From NCBI RefSeq assembly GCF_002777425.1, contig NZ_MDVC01000107.1, forward strand, positions 62,001-126,000: DNA of 64,000 nucleotides. Reading direction: 5' to 3'. Made by a program: the position numbers and the translations under genes. A model generated the notes under the pieces. The model made no database searches. It was given only the letters and a program-made list of their open reading frames with translations, and was not told where the DNA came from. Shown here piece by piece: positions 53,015 through 63,467 of the stretch (position 1 is the first letter of the stretch; each line of letters begins with the position of its first letter). This DNA is from Snodgrassella alvi (GTDB taxonomy: Bacteria > Pseudomonadota > Gammaproteobacteria > Burkholderiales > Neisseriaceae).

Positions 53015-53665
53015 TCAGAACAGATTGATTAAAAAAGACATCATTGAAATAATCAGATTGGTAAATGGCCACAGGATAAACGATAGTAAACCGCTGATAA
53101 TCATAAATATAATAATCCATGTACCGTATGGCTCCAGCTTACGGTACTGCATCGAAGCACGAGGCGACAGAAAGCTATTAACAAACTGGGCGCCTGGCTG
53201 CGGTGGAATTGGCAGCAGACTAAAAAAGCAAAACACGGCATTAAACTGAATACCCATTACTCCCATCAATGCCATCGGTTCTTGAAAATATTCCGGTACC
53301 CAGCGACTGAGAATCACCACAATTGTCCAGCACAGACACATCAGTAGATTAGCTAGTGGGCTGGCAATGGCTACCAGACGCTCACCTGTGCGCCTATTTT
53401 TGAAATTGCGTGGGTCAATCGGTACCGGCTTGGCCCAGCCAACCATAAAATAACCTTGCAAAACAATGAGTGTAAAGGCTGGGACAATAATTGTTCCAAT
53501 AATATCAATGTATTTGGCCGGGTTCAGGCTTAGCCTACCCATCGTCTCAGCCGTACGGTCTCCACAATAACGTGCCATATAACCACAGGCCGCTTCCGAA
53601 AGAGTAATAGCCAGTAGAATCGGTAAAATGGCCAGCAATAAATAAGCTAAATCAAATTTCTGCAA
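53015..53665 (-). CDS. Site-2 protease-like (M50) membrane protein lacking its zinc motif
   Basis: The 216-residue protein aligns with short M50B/YwhC-type S2P proteins over its whole length: LLLAILPILLAITL, GRLSLNPAKYIDIIGTIIVP, GWAKPVPIDPRNFKN, SPLANLL and FSLLPIPP. The zinc-binding HExxH is replaced by SEAAC, so both His ligands are lost, and the usual DG before the third ligand reads QPGAQ. The fold is well kept, so it is probably a pseudoprotease with a scaffold role, or a family variant in Neisseriaceae. Next gene leftward is convergent; on the right is the YciO gene, same strand. Confidence 0.8.
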   Translation of the reverse strand: MQKFDLAYLLLAILPILLAITLSEAACGYMARYCGDRTAETMGRLSLNPAKYIDIIGTIIVPAFTLIVLQGYFMVGWAKPVPIDPRNFKNRRTGERLVAIASPLANLLMCLCWTIVVILSRWVPEYFQEPMALMGVMGIQFNAVFCFFSLLPIPPQPGAQFVNSFLSPRASMQYRKLEPYGTWIIIFMIISGLLSFILWPFTNLIISMMSFLINLF

Positions 53666-53730
53666 GGTAAAATCCTTAAAACATAAATAAAAACTACCAC
53701 ACTGAGCACAACATAGTACCAGTTTGTTTT

Positions 53731-54351
53731 TTACAAACCAAATACGGCCGTATTACCTTTGCCTGCACGTACCAGCGAAATACCCTCAGTCATATCAATT
53801 ACTGTTGTTGGCTCCGTACCACACCAGCCACCATCTATCACCAAATCAACTGTATGTTCCAGCTGGTCACGTATCTCATACGGATCAGTTAAAGGTTCAC
53901 TTTCATGTGGCAGCATCAGCGTACACGATAACATCGGTTCACCCAGATTCTGTAATAACGCCAGCGCAATCCGATTATCCGGTACACGTAAACCAATGGT
54001 TTTACGTTTTGGATGCAACGTACGGGCAGGTACCTCTTTAGTCGCCTGTAAAATAAAAGTATAACTGCCGGGCGTTGTGGCTTTGAGCAAGCGAAATTGG
54101 CTATTATCTACTCTGGCATAAACGCCCAGCTGACTTAGATCATGGCACATCAGCGTAAGATGGTGTTTCTGGTCAATACCGCGCAAACGCAGAATACGCT
54201 CCATTGCCTCTTTATTACCCAGTTGGCAACCCAGTGCATAACAGGAGTCAGTTGGATAAACAATCACACCGCCATGACGAACAATATCCGCTGCCTGAAC
54301 AATCAGACGTTCCTGCGGATTAGTAGGATGGATAGCAAAAAACTGTGCCAT
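53731..54351 (-). CDS. Threonylcarbamoyl-AMP synthase family protein, YciO-like
   Basis: The Sua5/YciO/YrdC domain binds double-stranded RNA or makes threonylcarbamoyl-AMP for tRNA t6A. The 206-residue protein has VIVYPTDSCYALGCQLG, ILRLRGIDQKHHLTLM (the K-R/S-N site), GSYTFILQATKEVPAR and the SxN-type KTIGLRVPDN. The start at 54351 follows GAGGAAGAC and gives a natural N-terminus AQFFAIHP. The YciO subfamily is close to TsaC but its exact substrate is less certain, so I give no symbol. Confidence 0.85.
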   Translation of the reverse strand: MAQFFAIHPTNPQERLIVQAADIVRHGGVIVYPTDSCYALGCQLGNKEAMERILRLRGIDQKHHLTLMCHDLSQLGVYARVDNSQFRLLKATTPGSYTFILQATKEVPARTLHPKRKTIGLRVPDNRIALALLQNLGEPMLSCTLMLPHESEPLTDPYEIRDQLEHTVDLVIDGGWCGTEPTTVIDMTEGISLVRAGKGNTAVFGL

Positions 54352-54530
54352 AAATGTCTTCCTCAGCTTGTATTCATAATTGCAATCAGTTATTGTAAAC
54401 ATAAGCATGCCACACTGATAGACAATAATATGCCCGACTAGCTATTAAGAAGTATTACAGGCAATAAACAGATATAGCAAATATTTAGACGGGTATCAGT
54501 ATAAACAGAAATTTTGCGGAAAAATTCACC

Positions 54531-54998
54531 ATGCAGCCTGACATCGTCTATGGAAATTTATTGGAGCAACCTGTTGATGTTATCGTCAACGCATGGAACC
54601 GGAACATCATTCCATGGTGGTTACTGTTGCCACAGGGTGTATCCGGTGCCATCAAGCGAAAAGCCGGCTATGCACCCTTTCGCCAATTAGGCAGAGCTGG
54701 GGCGCTTAAATTAGGTTCCGCAGTTGTTACTAGTGCCGGTAAATTACCTTATCAAGCCATCATTCATGTGGCTGGCATCAATATGTTCTGGCGCGCCAGC
54801 GCTTATTCAATCCGCACATCAGTTATTTCCGCCATGGACATTGTTAATACCCAGAACTATGCTTCTGTTGCTTTCCCACTGATTGGCGCCGGTTCAGGCG
54901 GCTTTAGTCCGGAACAGGCACTTGAGCTTATGCAGGAAACATTGTTACCGATTGAAACCAACGCACGAGTTATTATTGTTAAATATATGCCCACTTAA
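54531..54998 (+). CDS. Macrodomain protein (Appr-1-P processing type)
   Basis: A 155-residue single macrodomain likely to bind ADP-ribose or remove ADP-ribose from targets. The fold landmarks are DVIVNAWNRNI (where the usual VNAAN sits), the GVSGAIKRKAG loop, HVAGINMFW and PLIGAGSGGFSPEQAL. Relative to the canonical sequence the Asn-Ala-Asn segment is changed to Trp and Asn, so catalytic ability is uncertain. It is followed 26 bases later by a GNAT gene, now broken. Confidence 0.85.
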   Translation: MQPDIVYGNLLEQPVDVIVNAWNRNIIPWWLLLPQGVSGAIKRKAGYAPFRQLGRAGALKLGSAVVTSAGKLPYQAIIHVAGINMFWRASAYSIRTSVISAMDIVNTQNYASVAFPLIGAGSGGFSPEQALELMQETLLPIETNARVIIVKYMPT

Positions 54999-55024
54999 TC
55001 ATTAACTGTACGAGGAATTATTAA

Positions 55025-55480
55025 ATGGTTGATCAAGTTTCTATTGCTCGGGCAACATCAGAGCAGCTTGATGCTGCTGCTTTACTGTTTGCCAGCTATC
55101 GTCAGTTCTACGGCCTGGCTGATAATGAAACAGAAAGCAGAAAATTTATTCAGGAAAGACTGGAGAAGCAGGATTCAGCCATCTTCATTGCCTATCATCA
55201 GCAACAGGCCTGCGGATTTGTACAGTTATATTTTTCCTTTTCTTCATTATCAATATCGCCCACTATAATCCTCAACGACTTGTATGTCCCTGTAAGCCAC
55301 AGGCAAAAGGGCATCGCCACCCAGCTCATGTAATACGTGAAAAAATTTGCCCGTGATGGTGGCTACAGTGGCATTTCATTATGCACCGCCAGTGACAATC
55401 ACAAGGCAAGAGCCCTATATGAACAGGCGGGATATCAAATTGATAACCAATTTGTTTATTATTTTTTAAACTTAAAATAA
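55025..55480 (+). pseudogene. GNAT-family acetyltransferase with an in-frame stop
   Basis: A 152-codon frame (start ATG 55025, terminal stop 55478-55480) with GFVQLYFSFSS, NDLYVPVSHRQKGIATQLM, where a TAA at 55331-55333 interrupts, then YVKKFARDGGY, LCTASDNHKARALYEQAGYQ, in the same frame. The acetyl-CoA loop (RQKGIA) is before the stop and the C-terminal half is intact after it. One base change (for instance GAA or CAA to TAA) explains the state. A very recent loss, or a sequencing error. Confidence 0.88.
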
Positions 55481-55821
55481 ACCCATAACAAAAGTGCACG
55501 AAATAGCCAAACAGTAGTGAAATAGCCACACACCATTAATCATAATCAGCCTATCAGAATAAAAACGGCTGATTATTTTTGACTATCTGTAGAACATAAT
55601 TTACAGTACGCCACTCTATCAAATCATCAACATTGCAATGGAAAGGAATAATTATGCTTGTACTACCTATCCCTTGCAGGTCAATCCAGGGCTAATCACC
55701 TCCTGATCCTTGGCTTCGGCCTGCCAATTTATTCTTCAGCACGCTAATCCTGTTCAGCCCCGATGAACATGGCTAACTATTGCTTGCTTATTACCAAATA
55801 AAATAATTGGAATGGATCAGA
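55481..55821. other. Intergenic region upstream of the RtcB-like gene, with a short frame
   Basis: About 340 bases. A 13-codon frame at 55654-55695 with a good GGAAAGGA site encodes LVLPIPCRSIQG and stops; the same frame stays open for another 25 codons beyond. It could be a leader peptide or an eroded gene start. No strong promoter can be placed. Confidence 0.4.
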
Positions 55822-56958
55822 ATGGGCAATTCTATTCAGCCGCTGGCGGACAACATCACCCTGATAGCAACACCAGAACTCTGGTTAGAGGGCGAAGCCA
55901 TCCAGCAGCTACAAACAACAGCAACACTTCCCAATATTAAATTTGTAGCCGGTATGCCGGATTTACACCCCGGCCGTGGTTATCCGGTAGGTGCAGCTTT
56001 TTTTACTACACAATATCTTTATCCGGCGCTCATTGGCGGAGATATCGGCTGCGGCATGTCATTATGGCAAACCACAGTAAAAATCCGCGCCATGAATCAG
56101 GCCAAACTGATTAAACGTCTGGGCAATATCGACCAGCCCTTGTCTGAAGCAGAATGCATCAGCCTGTGGCCAGATATCCGGCCACTTGCAGAACACACAT
56201 ATGCTTCCGGTACCATTGGCGGCGGCAATCACTTTGCCGAACTGCAAATGCTGGAAACCATTTATGCGCCGGAAACTGCCCAGCAAATCGGGCTAAACCG
56301 GCAACATCTGCAACTGATGGTGCATAGCGGTTCACGTGGTCTGGGCGGTGTGATTCTGGATAAACACATCCGCCAGTATGGCCATCAAGGTTTAGTTGCC
56401 GATAGCGCTGCTGGCAGCACTTACCTGATGCAACACAATCAGGCTTTGGATTATGCACAACAAAACCGGGAGCTGATTGGCCGGCGCATACTGGCCAACC
56501 TGCGCGCACAGGGGCAAAAGCTAGTAGATATCAGCCACAACTTTATTGAGCCAGTCACCATTAACGGTGAATGCGGCTGGCTGCATCGTAAAGGTGCCGC
56601 AGCAGCCACGAAAGGACTGGTGATTATTCCGGGCTCACGCGGTGACTTCAGCTATCTGGTGCAGCCACTGGACACAGCATCCGCGCTGTATTCACTGGCA
56701 CACGGCGCCGGGCGCAAATGGCAGCGCTCAGCCTGCAAAGGCAGACTGGACGGGCGCTATACAGCTGACCAGCTCACCCGTACTATACACGGCAGCCGCG
56801 TAATCTGCTGCGACCGTGAACTCCTGTATGAAGAAGCACCACAAGCCTATAAATCAATCGACAGTGTCATTGCTGCCATGGTTCAGGCCGATTTAATCCG
56901 GCCAATAGCACGCTTCAAACCGGTAATCACCTATAAAGTTCAAACGGAGAAAAAATAA
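55822..56958 (+). CDS. RtcB-family RNA ligase (PrfH-associated type)
   Basis: RNA ligase that joins broken RNA ends. The 378-residue protein has [37 protein letters not shown] (metal His), [11 protein letters not shown] and the guanylate-linked His in [10 protein letters not shown]. It overlaps prfH by one base (TAATG), so it is the paralogue coupled to release factor H rather than the rtcA-linked enzyme. In this pair the ligase is thought to repair damage in the 16S decoding centre after PrfH rescue. The start at 55822 fits the family; an in-frame upstream codon would add five residues. Confidence 0.92.
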   Translation: MGNSIQPLADNITLIATPELWLEGEAIQQLQTTATLPNIKFVAGMPDLHPGRGYPVGAAFFTTQYLYPALIGGDIGCGMSLWQTTVKIRAMNQAKLIKRLGNIDQPLSEAECISLWPDIRPLAEHTYASGTIGGGNHFAELQMLETIYAPETAQQIGLNRQHLQLMVHSGSRGLGGVILDKHIRQYGHQGLVADSAAGSTYLMQHNQALDYAQQNRELIGRRILANLRAQGQKLVDISHNFIEPVTINGECGWLHRKGAAAATKGLVIIPGSRGDFSYLVQPLDTASALYSLAHGAGRKWQRSACKGRLDGRYTADQLTRTIHGSRVICCDRELLYEEAPQAYKSIDSVIAAMVQADLIRPIARFKPVITYKVQTEKK

Positions 56959-57566
56959 TGCAACTCTTGCAATTATCTGCCGCTTACGGACCGGCAGAAT
57001 GTTGTCTGGCGGTGGTAAAAGCGTTGGCACGCTTACAATATGAAGCCAAACAAATGCAGGTTAAAGTAGAAATTGTGGAACAGGAACCAGCTAAACACGG
57101 GTTGCATTCAGTACTGGTTACCTTGGAGGGTGCACAGGCCAAGGCATTGGCTGATAGGTGGCAGGGCACCATTCAATGGATTTGCCCCAGCCCTTATCGC
57201 CCGCAGCACAAACGCAAAAACTGGTTTATCGGAGCAAGCTGTTTTAACCCAATTGTCCAGCAGCAGCCAGATGAAATTGTCTTTGAAACCATGCGGGCAT
57301 CTGGAGCCGGTGGTCAGCATATTAACAAAACCGAATCAGCAGTCAGAGCCACCCATGTAGCTAGCGGTATCAGCGTTAAAGTACAAACTGAGCGTAGCCA
57401 GCATGCCAACAAAAAACTCGCTGTGTTGCTGCTTCAGCATAAACTGGCACAACAGGCGCAGCAGTTACAGGCAAAACATAAAGCCGCGCAACACAAGCAC
57501 CACCATCAGATAGCGCGCGGGAATCCGGTGCGTATATTTACCCAACTTGATTTCAAACCTTTATAG
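56958..57566 (+). CDS. prfH: Peptide chain release factor H
   Basis: A release-factor paralogue of 202 residues. It keeps the catalytic loop [20 protein letters not shown] with GGQ, but has no codon-recognition domain. It is coupled by one-base overlap to the RtcB-like ligase, the pair known to release and repair ribosomes cut in 16S rRNA. The N-terminal 100 residues, with [16 protein letters not shown], are the ribosome-contacting part. A hairpin follows directly after the stop. Confidence 0.92.
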   Translation: MQLLQLSAAYGPAECCLAVVKALARLQYEAKQMQVKVEIVEQEPAKHGLHSVLVTLEGAQAKALADRWQGTIQWICPSPYRPQHKRKNWFIGASCFNPIVQQQPDEIVFETMRASGAGGQHINKTESAVRATHVASGISVKVQTERSQHANKKLAVLLLQHKLAQQAQQLQAKHKAAQHKHHHQIARGNPVRIFTQLDFKPL

Positions 57567-57573
57567 TCGTCTA

Positions 57574-57603
57574 CAGGCAACCAGATATATTCATGGTTGC
57601 CTG
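57574..57603. terminator. Hairpin after prfH
   Basis: CAGGCAACCA (57574-57583) pairs exactly with TGGTTGCCTG (57594-57603), 8 bases past the stop, extended by TCTA/TAGA. The right flank lacks a T-run. Confidence 0.6.
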
Positions 57604-57856
57604 CTAGATATAGCCTGCACATAGCCATAACAATTGCTCTTAAACACGCAATTACAATAAGTATCTTTATGAAAAAAACAAAGTGCATGAGGAAAATAAT
57701 GTAAATAAATCATAAAAAACAGGTGGCTACCATAGTCTGCTTCAGGCATAACAGATACAGTATCAGCACAATATCTGGCAAAACGCTACGATTGTAAAAG
57801 ACAATCCATGCAAATCATGCCCAGATAAAACACCTGTTGCGCAGACAAAGGAAGCC

Positions 57857-58504
57857 ATGATGAATCCCATCTATATCAATATCATCTTCAAAATGTTGGT
57901 AGCGTTTTGCATATTGCTGGTGTATATCAATTTATCCGGTAAAGGGTCTCTGGCACCGATTTCTGCCATCGATCAAGTAGGTAATGTGGTTTTGGGGGCG
58001 ATTATCGGCGGCCCCTTATATAATCCCTCCATCAGCATAATATTACTGATGAGTGCATCTATTTTCTGGGCAGGGCTGTTATTACTTGTGCGTTATGCTA
58101 CATTCAAGCGCAATATCGCTAAAGACTTTGTCGATGGCACCTCAATACGCTTAATGGAAAATGGCATCGTACTGTCACAGAATTTTCGCAAAGCCAAACT
58201 GTCTATCCGCGATTTCATCATGTTATTGCATCAGCGCGGCTATCCCAGCCTGGAAGTACTCAGTGATGTCTGGTTTGAATACAATGGCCAGATGACGGTC
58301 GTCAAAAAAGGCGATCCAGCCATGGCCGTGGTGGTGATCGAAAATGGTGTAATTAATTACCCTAGTCTGGAAGCATTGGGGCATGACGAAGAATGGCTGG
58401 ACAAAGAACTAAACCGTCAGGGACAGAAGCTGGAAGAAGTCTTTCTGGCCGAAGTGCATGAACAGAAACTCTGGGTTTATCCGGATGTCAAAAAAGCCAG
58501 CTGA
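57857..58504 (+). CDS. YetF-like (DUF421) membrane protein
   Basis: The 215-residue protein has three hydrophobic N-terminal segments to about residue 85, then a soluble part with KDFVDGTSIRLMENGIVL and a C-terminal Glu/Lys-rich region. This layout matches the DUF421/YetF family. The function in Gram-negatives is not known. The gene has AAAGGAAG before the ATG pair (57857/57860) and a long non-coding tract on both sides, so it is probably monocistronic. Confidence 0.85.
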   Translation: MMNPIYINIIFKMLVAFCILLVYINLSGKGSLAPISAIDQVGNVVLGAIIGGPLYNPSISIILLMSASIFWAGLLLLVRYATFKRNIAKDFVDGTSIRLMENGIVLSQNFRKAKLSIRDFIMLLHQRGYPSLEVLSDVWFEYNGQMTVVKKGDPAMAVVVIENGVINYPSLEALGHDEEWLDKELNRQGQKLEEVFLAEVHEQKLWVYPDVKKAS

Positions 58505-59042
58505 AATTACCACAGCATTCCTGCTTCGCAGCCGGGAGCATTAATTCATGTATTTAAATGAAGAAAATAGATAATGAAATTGATACAGTGAAGAATAAAC
58601 AATAAATTGACCATACAGACTGATTAATTTATAGCAAATGAACGCAATCTTTAAATTTAACGACTATCTCAAATTGAAGAACAGACAGAAATGGTTGATT
58701 ATCTATTTTTCAGACCAGAATCTGCAATTTACAGGTTGGCTGTAATACTGATTGCCACCAGCAATATGATAAAGATGTTGATATAGTTATTGGCTGAACA
58801 ACGAAACAGCCTAAGCAGAATAAAGTTTAACGGTGTTACATAAACGTTAATGGCTTGTTATATACCAGCAAGCATTTATTGCCGCATGACCGGCCGCAAA
58901 AATCTGTATACAGCATGTAACAACAAAACCATAGTTGAGCTGGTACCTGACCGCATTAAACATTGATTTCAATCGATTGGGCTATTATCTAAATTAAACA
59001 GACAAAATAAAATGCCCTGTTGAAACAGGGCATTTAAAAATC
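58505..59042. other. Intergenic region between the YetF-like gene and tRNA-fMet
   Basis: About 540 bases, AT-rich, without a credible gene. It contains the tRNA terminator at its right end. Nothing else is recognised. Confidence 0.5.
59010..59035 (-). terminator. Terminator of tRNA-fMet
   Basis: Perfect 12-base stem (59010-59021 with 59024-59035, core AAATGCCCTGTT) on a two-base turn. The minus strand reads TTTTATTTTG after the stem. Confidence 0.88.
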
Positions 59043-59119
<77 letters not shown>

Positions 59120-59134
59120 TCTGGTAAGAAAGTC

Positions 59135-59162
59135 ATTATACGGATAACCAGCGCAATGTCAA
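59135..59162 (-). promoter_or_regulatory. Consensus sigma-70 promoter of tRNA-fMet
   Basis: On the minus strand TTGACA (59157-59162) and TATAAT (59135-59140) are both perfect, with a 16-base spacer. It lies about 16 bases upstream of the mature 5' end. Confidence 0.92.
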
Positions 59163-59198
59163 CTAAAAAGCGGATTAACCATACATATTTTATTATGA

Positions 59199-61811
59199 CT
59201 ATTGATTTTGCTGATGATTTTTCCAGCAGCGTACCAAATCATATACCGCAGTCAGAGCCGCTTTAGGCGTCAACTCATCGGGATGAAGAGCATTTAGCTG
59301 AGCACATAAATCCGCCGGCATCATGGTTGTAGAAGAAGTGTCTGCATCGGCATTGGCCACCTCTGCTTCTACCACATCTTCTGATTGTGCCTGAAACATA
59401 TCCAGTTGTGGCTGCTCATTAGCAGCATGCTGTTCCAGTGCCTGCAAATACCGGTAAGCAGCATTCAGCGCCCGTGCAGGCAAGCCGGCCAGTTTCGCCA
59501 CCGCTATCCCATAGCTTTTACTGGCTGGTCCGGGTTCAATATGATGCAGAAAAACAATATCTTGCCCCTGCTCCAGTGCGGCCAGATGCATATTGAATGC
59601 ATGCGCATACTGTTCCGGCAATCTGGTTAATTCAAAATAGTGAGTAGCAAAAAGAGTATAACTGCGGTTTTTTTGCAGCAAATGTTCAGCAATGGCCTGT
59701 GCCAGCGCCAAACCGTCAAATGTAGATGTACCACGGCCAACTTCATCCATTAATACCAGCGAGCGGTCAGTAGCATGATGCAAAATATAGGCAGTTTCCG
59801 ACATTTCCACCATAAAGGTAGAACGGTTGCCAGCCAGATCATCCGAAGCGCCAATACGGGTAAATATCTGGTCAAACTCTCCCAGAGTACAACTGTCTGC
59901 TGGCACCGGTGCACCAATATGCGCCAGCAACACAATTAAAGCTACCTGCCGCATATACGTCGATTTACCGCCCATATTCGGGCCGGTCAGCAACATCAGG
60001 CGGCGTTTATCATCAAGCTGGGTATCATTAGCGGTAAACTGGCTAACCTGTGCCGCTACTACAGGATGGCGGCCATTACTAATCTGTAAACACGGATAAT
60101 TCACCAATTTTGGAAAGCAGTAATGTTCAGTCTCAGCATAGCTAGCCAGCGTAGTTAATACATCCAGACTAGCAGCAGCGCGGGCACAACGTTGCAATAC
60201 CGGCAGCTCAGCCTGTAACTGCAACAACAGAGCATCATATAACTGCTTTTCCCGGGCTAGTGCATTTTGTTGCGCACTCAGCACTTTCTCTTCAAAAGCC
60301 TTTAATTCAGGTGTGACATAACGTTCAGCATTTTTCAGCGTTTGGCGTCGCTGATAGTCTGCCGGTGCCTGTTCAGACTGCACCTTGCTCAACTCAATAT
60401 AAAACCCATGCACTCGATTAAATTCGACTTTCAGGCTGGATAAACCTGTGCGCTCCCGTTCCCGATTTTCCAGTTGCTGCAAAAATTCATCGCCATGATT
60501 CTGTAGACGACGCAGCTCATCCAGCTCGGCATCAAAACCGTCATTAATCACTCCGCCATCGCGCAACCATATTGCTGGTTCAGGCATAATGGCCATAGTT
60601 AATTGTTGAGCTACAGGCATTGCCGGCGGAAACTGTTCCAGCAGAGTCTGTACCAGGCTACTTTGGTCAGGTTCTTCCAAACGAAAAGCGGCCAAAACCG
60701 CCAGACTGTCACGCAAAGCCGATAAATCACGCGGCCGCGCACTGCCAATTGCAATACGCGCGGCAATACGCTCAATATCCGCCACTTGTTTTAACATTGC
60801 AGTAACTTGTGTGCACTGTGGTGCCAGCGCCGCTACTGCCTGCTGGCGGGCGATAATTTGCTCACGTCGGCGTAACGGCTGGTGCAGCCACTGTGCCAAC
60901 AGACGGCTACCCATATGCGTTGCACAATGATCCAAAACCGAAAACAGTGTCGGCGCTTTCTGGCCGCTTAATGTCTGGGTTAATTCCAGATTGCGCCGAG
61001 TGGCTGCATCCATGCCGATATAAGCGGATTCCTGCTCCAGAGTCAGACTATCCAGATGTTTAGGTAACTGCATTTGTGTCTGCTGCACATAATTCAGCAA
61101 AGCCCCTGCCGCTCCAATAGCAGCATCATGTTCGCCTGACTGCAAGCCGAAAGCACGTAAATCTTGACTGCCAAAATAGCGCTGAATCATACGGGCACCC
61201 GTATCAGCTGCAAATTGCCATGCATGTAAACGGGTCAGTTGCCGGTCTTGGCCAGCGAGATCCAGCTTGTCCTGTGTCTGGTCTGAAAGCAGAATTTCCG
61301 CAGCCTGCAAGCGAGCCAGTTCATGCGGCAGAGCTTCCGGCGAAATGATTTTGCAGCGGAATTCCCCGTTTTGCAGCGATAGCCAAGCTACACCAAGTTG
61401 TTTTTTCAGCAGAGAAACCGCCACAATCCGGTTGGTTTCCTTATCTTCCAGCAATGCTGTATCAGTCAGCGTGCCTGGCGTAACAATCCGTACAACCTGC
61501 CGTTCTACCGGCCCCTTACTTGCGCCCACTTCACCAGTCTGCTCACAAATGGCCACACTTTTGCCCAGCTTTACCAGCTTTGCTAGATACTGTTCCACCG
61601 CATGATAGGGCACACCAGCCATTTTGATGGGCTCCCCGTTAATCTGCCCACGAGTAGTCAGCGTAATATCCAACAAACGTGCAGCTTCAACAGCATCATC
61701 CAGAAACAGCTCATAAAAGTCGCCCATCCGGTAAAACAGCAGCTTATCCTGATGGTCAGCCTTAATGGCCAGATATTGCGTCATCATCGGTGTCAGGGTG
61801 GGTTTACTCAT
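59199..61811 (-). CDS. mutS: DNA mismatch repair protein MutS
   Basis: Recognises mispairs and loops and recruits MutL. The 870-residue protein has the Phe-x-Glu in [12 protein letters not shown] near residue 31, connector, clamp and lever domains. The ATPase core has [16 protein letters not shown], the [13 protein letters not shown]alker B and the HYFELTRL switch. C-terminal residues 800-870 are Gln/Asp-rich and less conserved. E. coli MutS is 853 residues. The gene is on the minus strand, upstream of tRNA-fMet. Confidence 0.96.
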   Translation of the reverse strand: MSKPTLTPMMTQYLAIKADHQDKLLFYRMGDFYELFLDDAVEAARLLDITLTTRGQINGEPIKMAGVPYHAVEQYLAKLVKLGKSVAICEQTGEVGASKGPVERQVVRIVTPGTLTDTALLEDKETNRIVAVSLLKKQLGVAWLSLQNGEFRCKIISPEALPHELARLQAAEILLSDQTQDKLDLAGQDRQLTRLHAWQFAADTGARMIQRYFGSQDLRAFGLQSGEHDAAIGAAGALLNYVQQTQMQLPKHLDSLTLEQESAYIGMDAATRRNLELTQTLSGQKAPTLFSVLDHCATHMGSRLLAQWLHQPLRRREQIIARQQAVAALAPQCTQVTAMLKQVADIERIAARIAIGSARPRDLSALRDSLAVLAAFRLEEPDQSSLVQTLLEQFPPAMPVAQQLTMAIMPEPAIWLRDGGVINDGFDAELDELRRLQNHGDEFLQQLENRERERTGLSSLKVEFNRVHGFYIELSKVQSEQAPADYQRRQTLKNAERYVTPELKAFEEKVLSAQQNALAREKQLYDALLLQLQAELPVLQRCARAAASLDVLTTLASYAETEHYCFPKLVNYPCLQISNGRHPVVAAQVSQFTANDTQLDDKRRLMLLTGPNMGGKSTYMRQVALIVLLAHIGAPVPADSCTLGEFDQIFTRIGASDDLAGNRSTFMVEMSETAYILHHATDRSLVLMDEVGRGTSTFDGLALAQAIAEHLLQKNRSYTLFATHYFELTRLPEQYAHAFNMHLAALEQGQDIVFLHHIEPGPASKSYGIAVAKLAGLPARALNAAYRYLQALEQHAANEQPQLDMFQAQSEDVVEAEVANADADTSSTTMMPADLCAQLNALHPDELTPKAALTAVYDLVRCWKNHQQNQ

Positions 61812-61995
61812 GGCGTAACAAGATATTTGATTTGGCTAAAAAAGCTATTGTAACAGAGTGTTCAGCTTCCGTTTATGCACAAGCGGATATCCCGATAAAA
61901 ATCCGGCGGCCTGTTGCCCTTGTTTAATGGCGTGGATGACTGTCATAATGATGTGAAAATACGGCTTATGTCCGTATCGTCTTCTATTAAAGAAT

Positions 61996-63324
61996 ATGTC
62001 AAAAATTATGCCATCAATGAAATTCAGCTTAATTTGCCGTTGGGTGCTGTGGTTTAGTGTGTTATTTCTGGCTGCCTGTACCCTCAGTCATAAACCAGCA
62101 GATAGAATCCTGTCTGGTGGAGAAAGTGCATTGACACCGGACAAACCCTTGCCATTAAGCTATGTCTATACGCCGGGTAAAGCCGGTGTCAGCTATCGGG
62201 TAGTCTCCTATCAGGAGCTGCCACAATGGTCAAACCAGTCATTTATCGATAGTCTAGAAGCATTTAAAACCAGCTGTAGCAAACTGCAAATACAGCCAGC
62301 CTGGCAGACCGTGTGTCAGCAGGCAGCACGTACACCCCGGCACAATCATCAAGCCAAAGCATTTTTTGAAACTTATTTCACGCCATGGCAAGTCAGTCAG
62401 AACGGACAACTGGCCGGTACAGTAACCGGTTATTACGAACCCATGCTGCTGGGCGATACCAGACAGACAGCACAGGCGCGTTTTCCCATTTATGGTATTC
62501 CTAGTGACTTTGTCGTCGTACCACTCAGTTCAGGGCAGCGTCAGGGAATTGTTCGTATTCGCCTTACCGGCGCAAACAGTGGAGTTATTACGCCTAGTGG
62601 AAATTACACGGCCAATCTGGCCTCTTTTCATCTGAATGAGAAAACACGGGCACTGAAGGGCCGGATAAGCGGTAATCAGCTTGTCCCGTATTACACTCGG
62701 GCTCAAATCAATGCCGGAGCACTCAATGGCAAAGCGCCTATTCTGGGTTATGCCAATGATGCAGTAGAGTTATTTTTTCTGCATGTGCAGGGGTCAGGGC
62801 AGCTGAAAGCACCAGATGGACGGATGTTGCGTCTCAGTTTTGCCGATAAAAATGATTACCCTTATGTATCAATTGGTAAATACATGGCTAACAGGGGTTA
62901 TTTGCCTCTGGCACAGACATCAATGCAGGGTATTAAGGCATGGTTACAACAACATCCGCAGCAGTTGGCCGAAGTATTAGGGCAAAATCCCAGCTATGTC
63001 TTCTTTCGCGCATCAGCAGAACCTGCCAGTGGGCCCACAGGTGCATTAGGTGTACCACTTACCAAAGGATATTCTGCTGCTGTAGACAGTCATTTTATTA
63101 ACCTTGGTGCACCACTATTTGTGGCAACAACACATCCGGCCAGTGGTTATGGGTTAAATCGGCTACTCATGGCACAGGATACCGGTAGTGCCATCAATGG
63201 CGCCACAAGAGTAGATTATTTCTGGGGTTATGGCGATGATGCCGGCATTCTGGCTGGTAAAATGAAGTATCCTGGTTACATATGGCAACTATTACCTAAC
63301 GGAATGTTGCCTCAGGTTAAATAA
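61996..63324 (+). CDS. mltA: Membrane-bound lytic murein transglycosylase A (lipoprotein)
   Basis: Cleaves peptidoglycan glycan strands, at the outer membrane. The 442-residue protein has a signal peptide with lipobox FLAAC (near residue 28; start could be 61996, 62008 or 62017). The MltA domain has TGYYEPMLLG and the 3D-type ATRVDYFWGYGDDAG near residue 415, with the catalytic Asp. Neisseria has this family as GNA33. The upstream spacer has a plausible promoter TTGTTT/CATAAT (near 61918-61948). Confidence 0.93.
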   Translation: MSKIMPSMKFSLICRWVLWFSVLFLAACTLSHKPADRILSGGESALTPDKPLPLSYVYTPGKAGVSYRVVSYQELPQWSNQSFIDSLEAFKTSCSKLQIQPAWQTVCQQAARTPRHNHQAKAFFETYFTPWQVSQNGQLAGTVTGYYEPMLLGDTRQTAQARFPIYGIPSDFVVVPLSSGQRQGIVRIRLTGANSGVITPSGNYTANLASFHLNEKTRALKGRISGNQLVPYYTRAQINAGALNGKAPILGYANDAVELFFLHVQGSGQLKAPDGRMLRLSFADKNDYPYVSIGKYMANRGYLPLAQTSMQGIKAWLQQHPQQLAEVLGQNPSYVFFRASAEPASGPTGALGVPLTKGYSAAVDSHFINLGAPLFVATTHPASGYGLNRLLMAQDTGSAINGATRVDYFWGYGDDAGILAGKMKYPGYIWQLLPNGMLPQVK

Positions 63325-63467
63325 AAATCTGGCGAACAAGTGCAAGCTAAGGTAAAATACTTAAAGTATTGACAATTGTATGTGAAGCGTTACCGTAAAT
63401 GAAAAACATGCATTTAACCATGCGCTCATGCATCTGGCAGTTAACTACAATAAAAGGGATGTAAATT

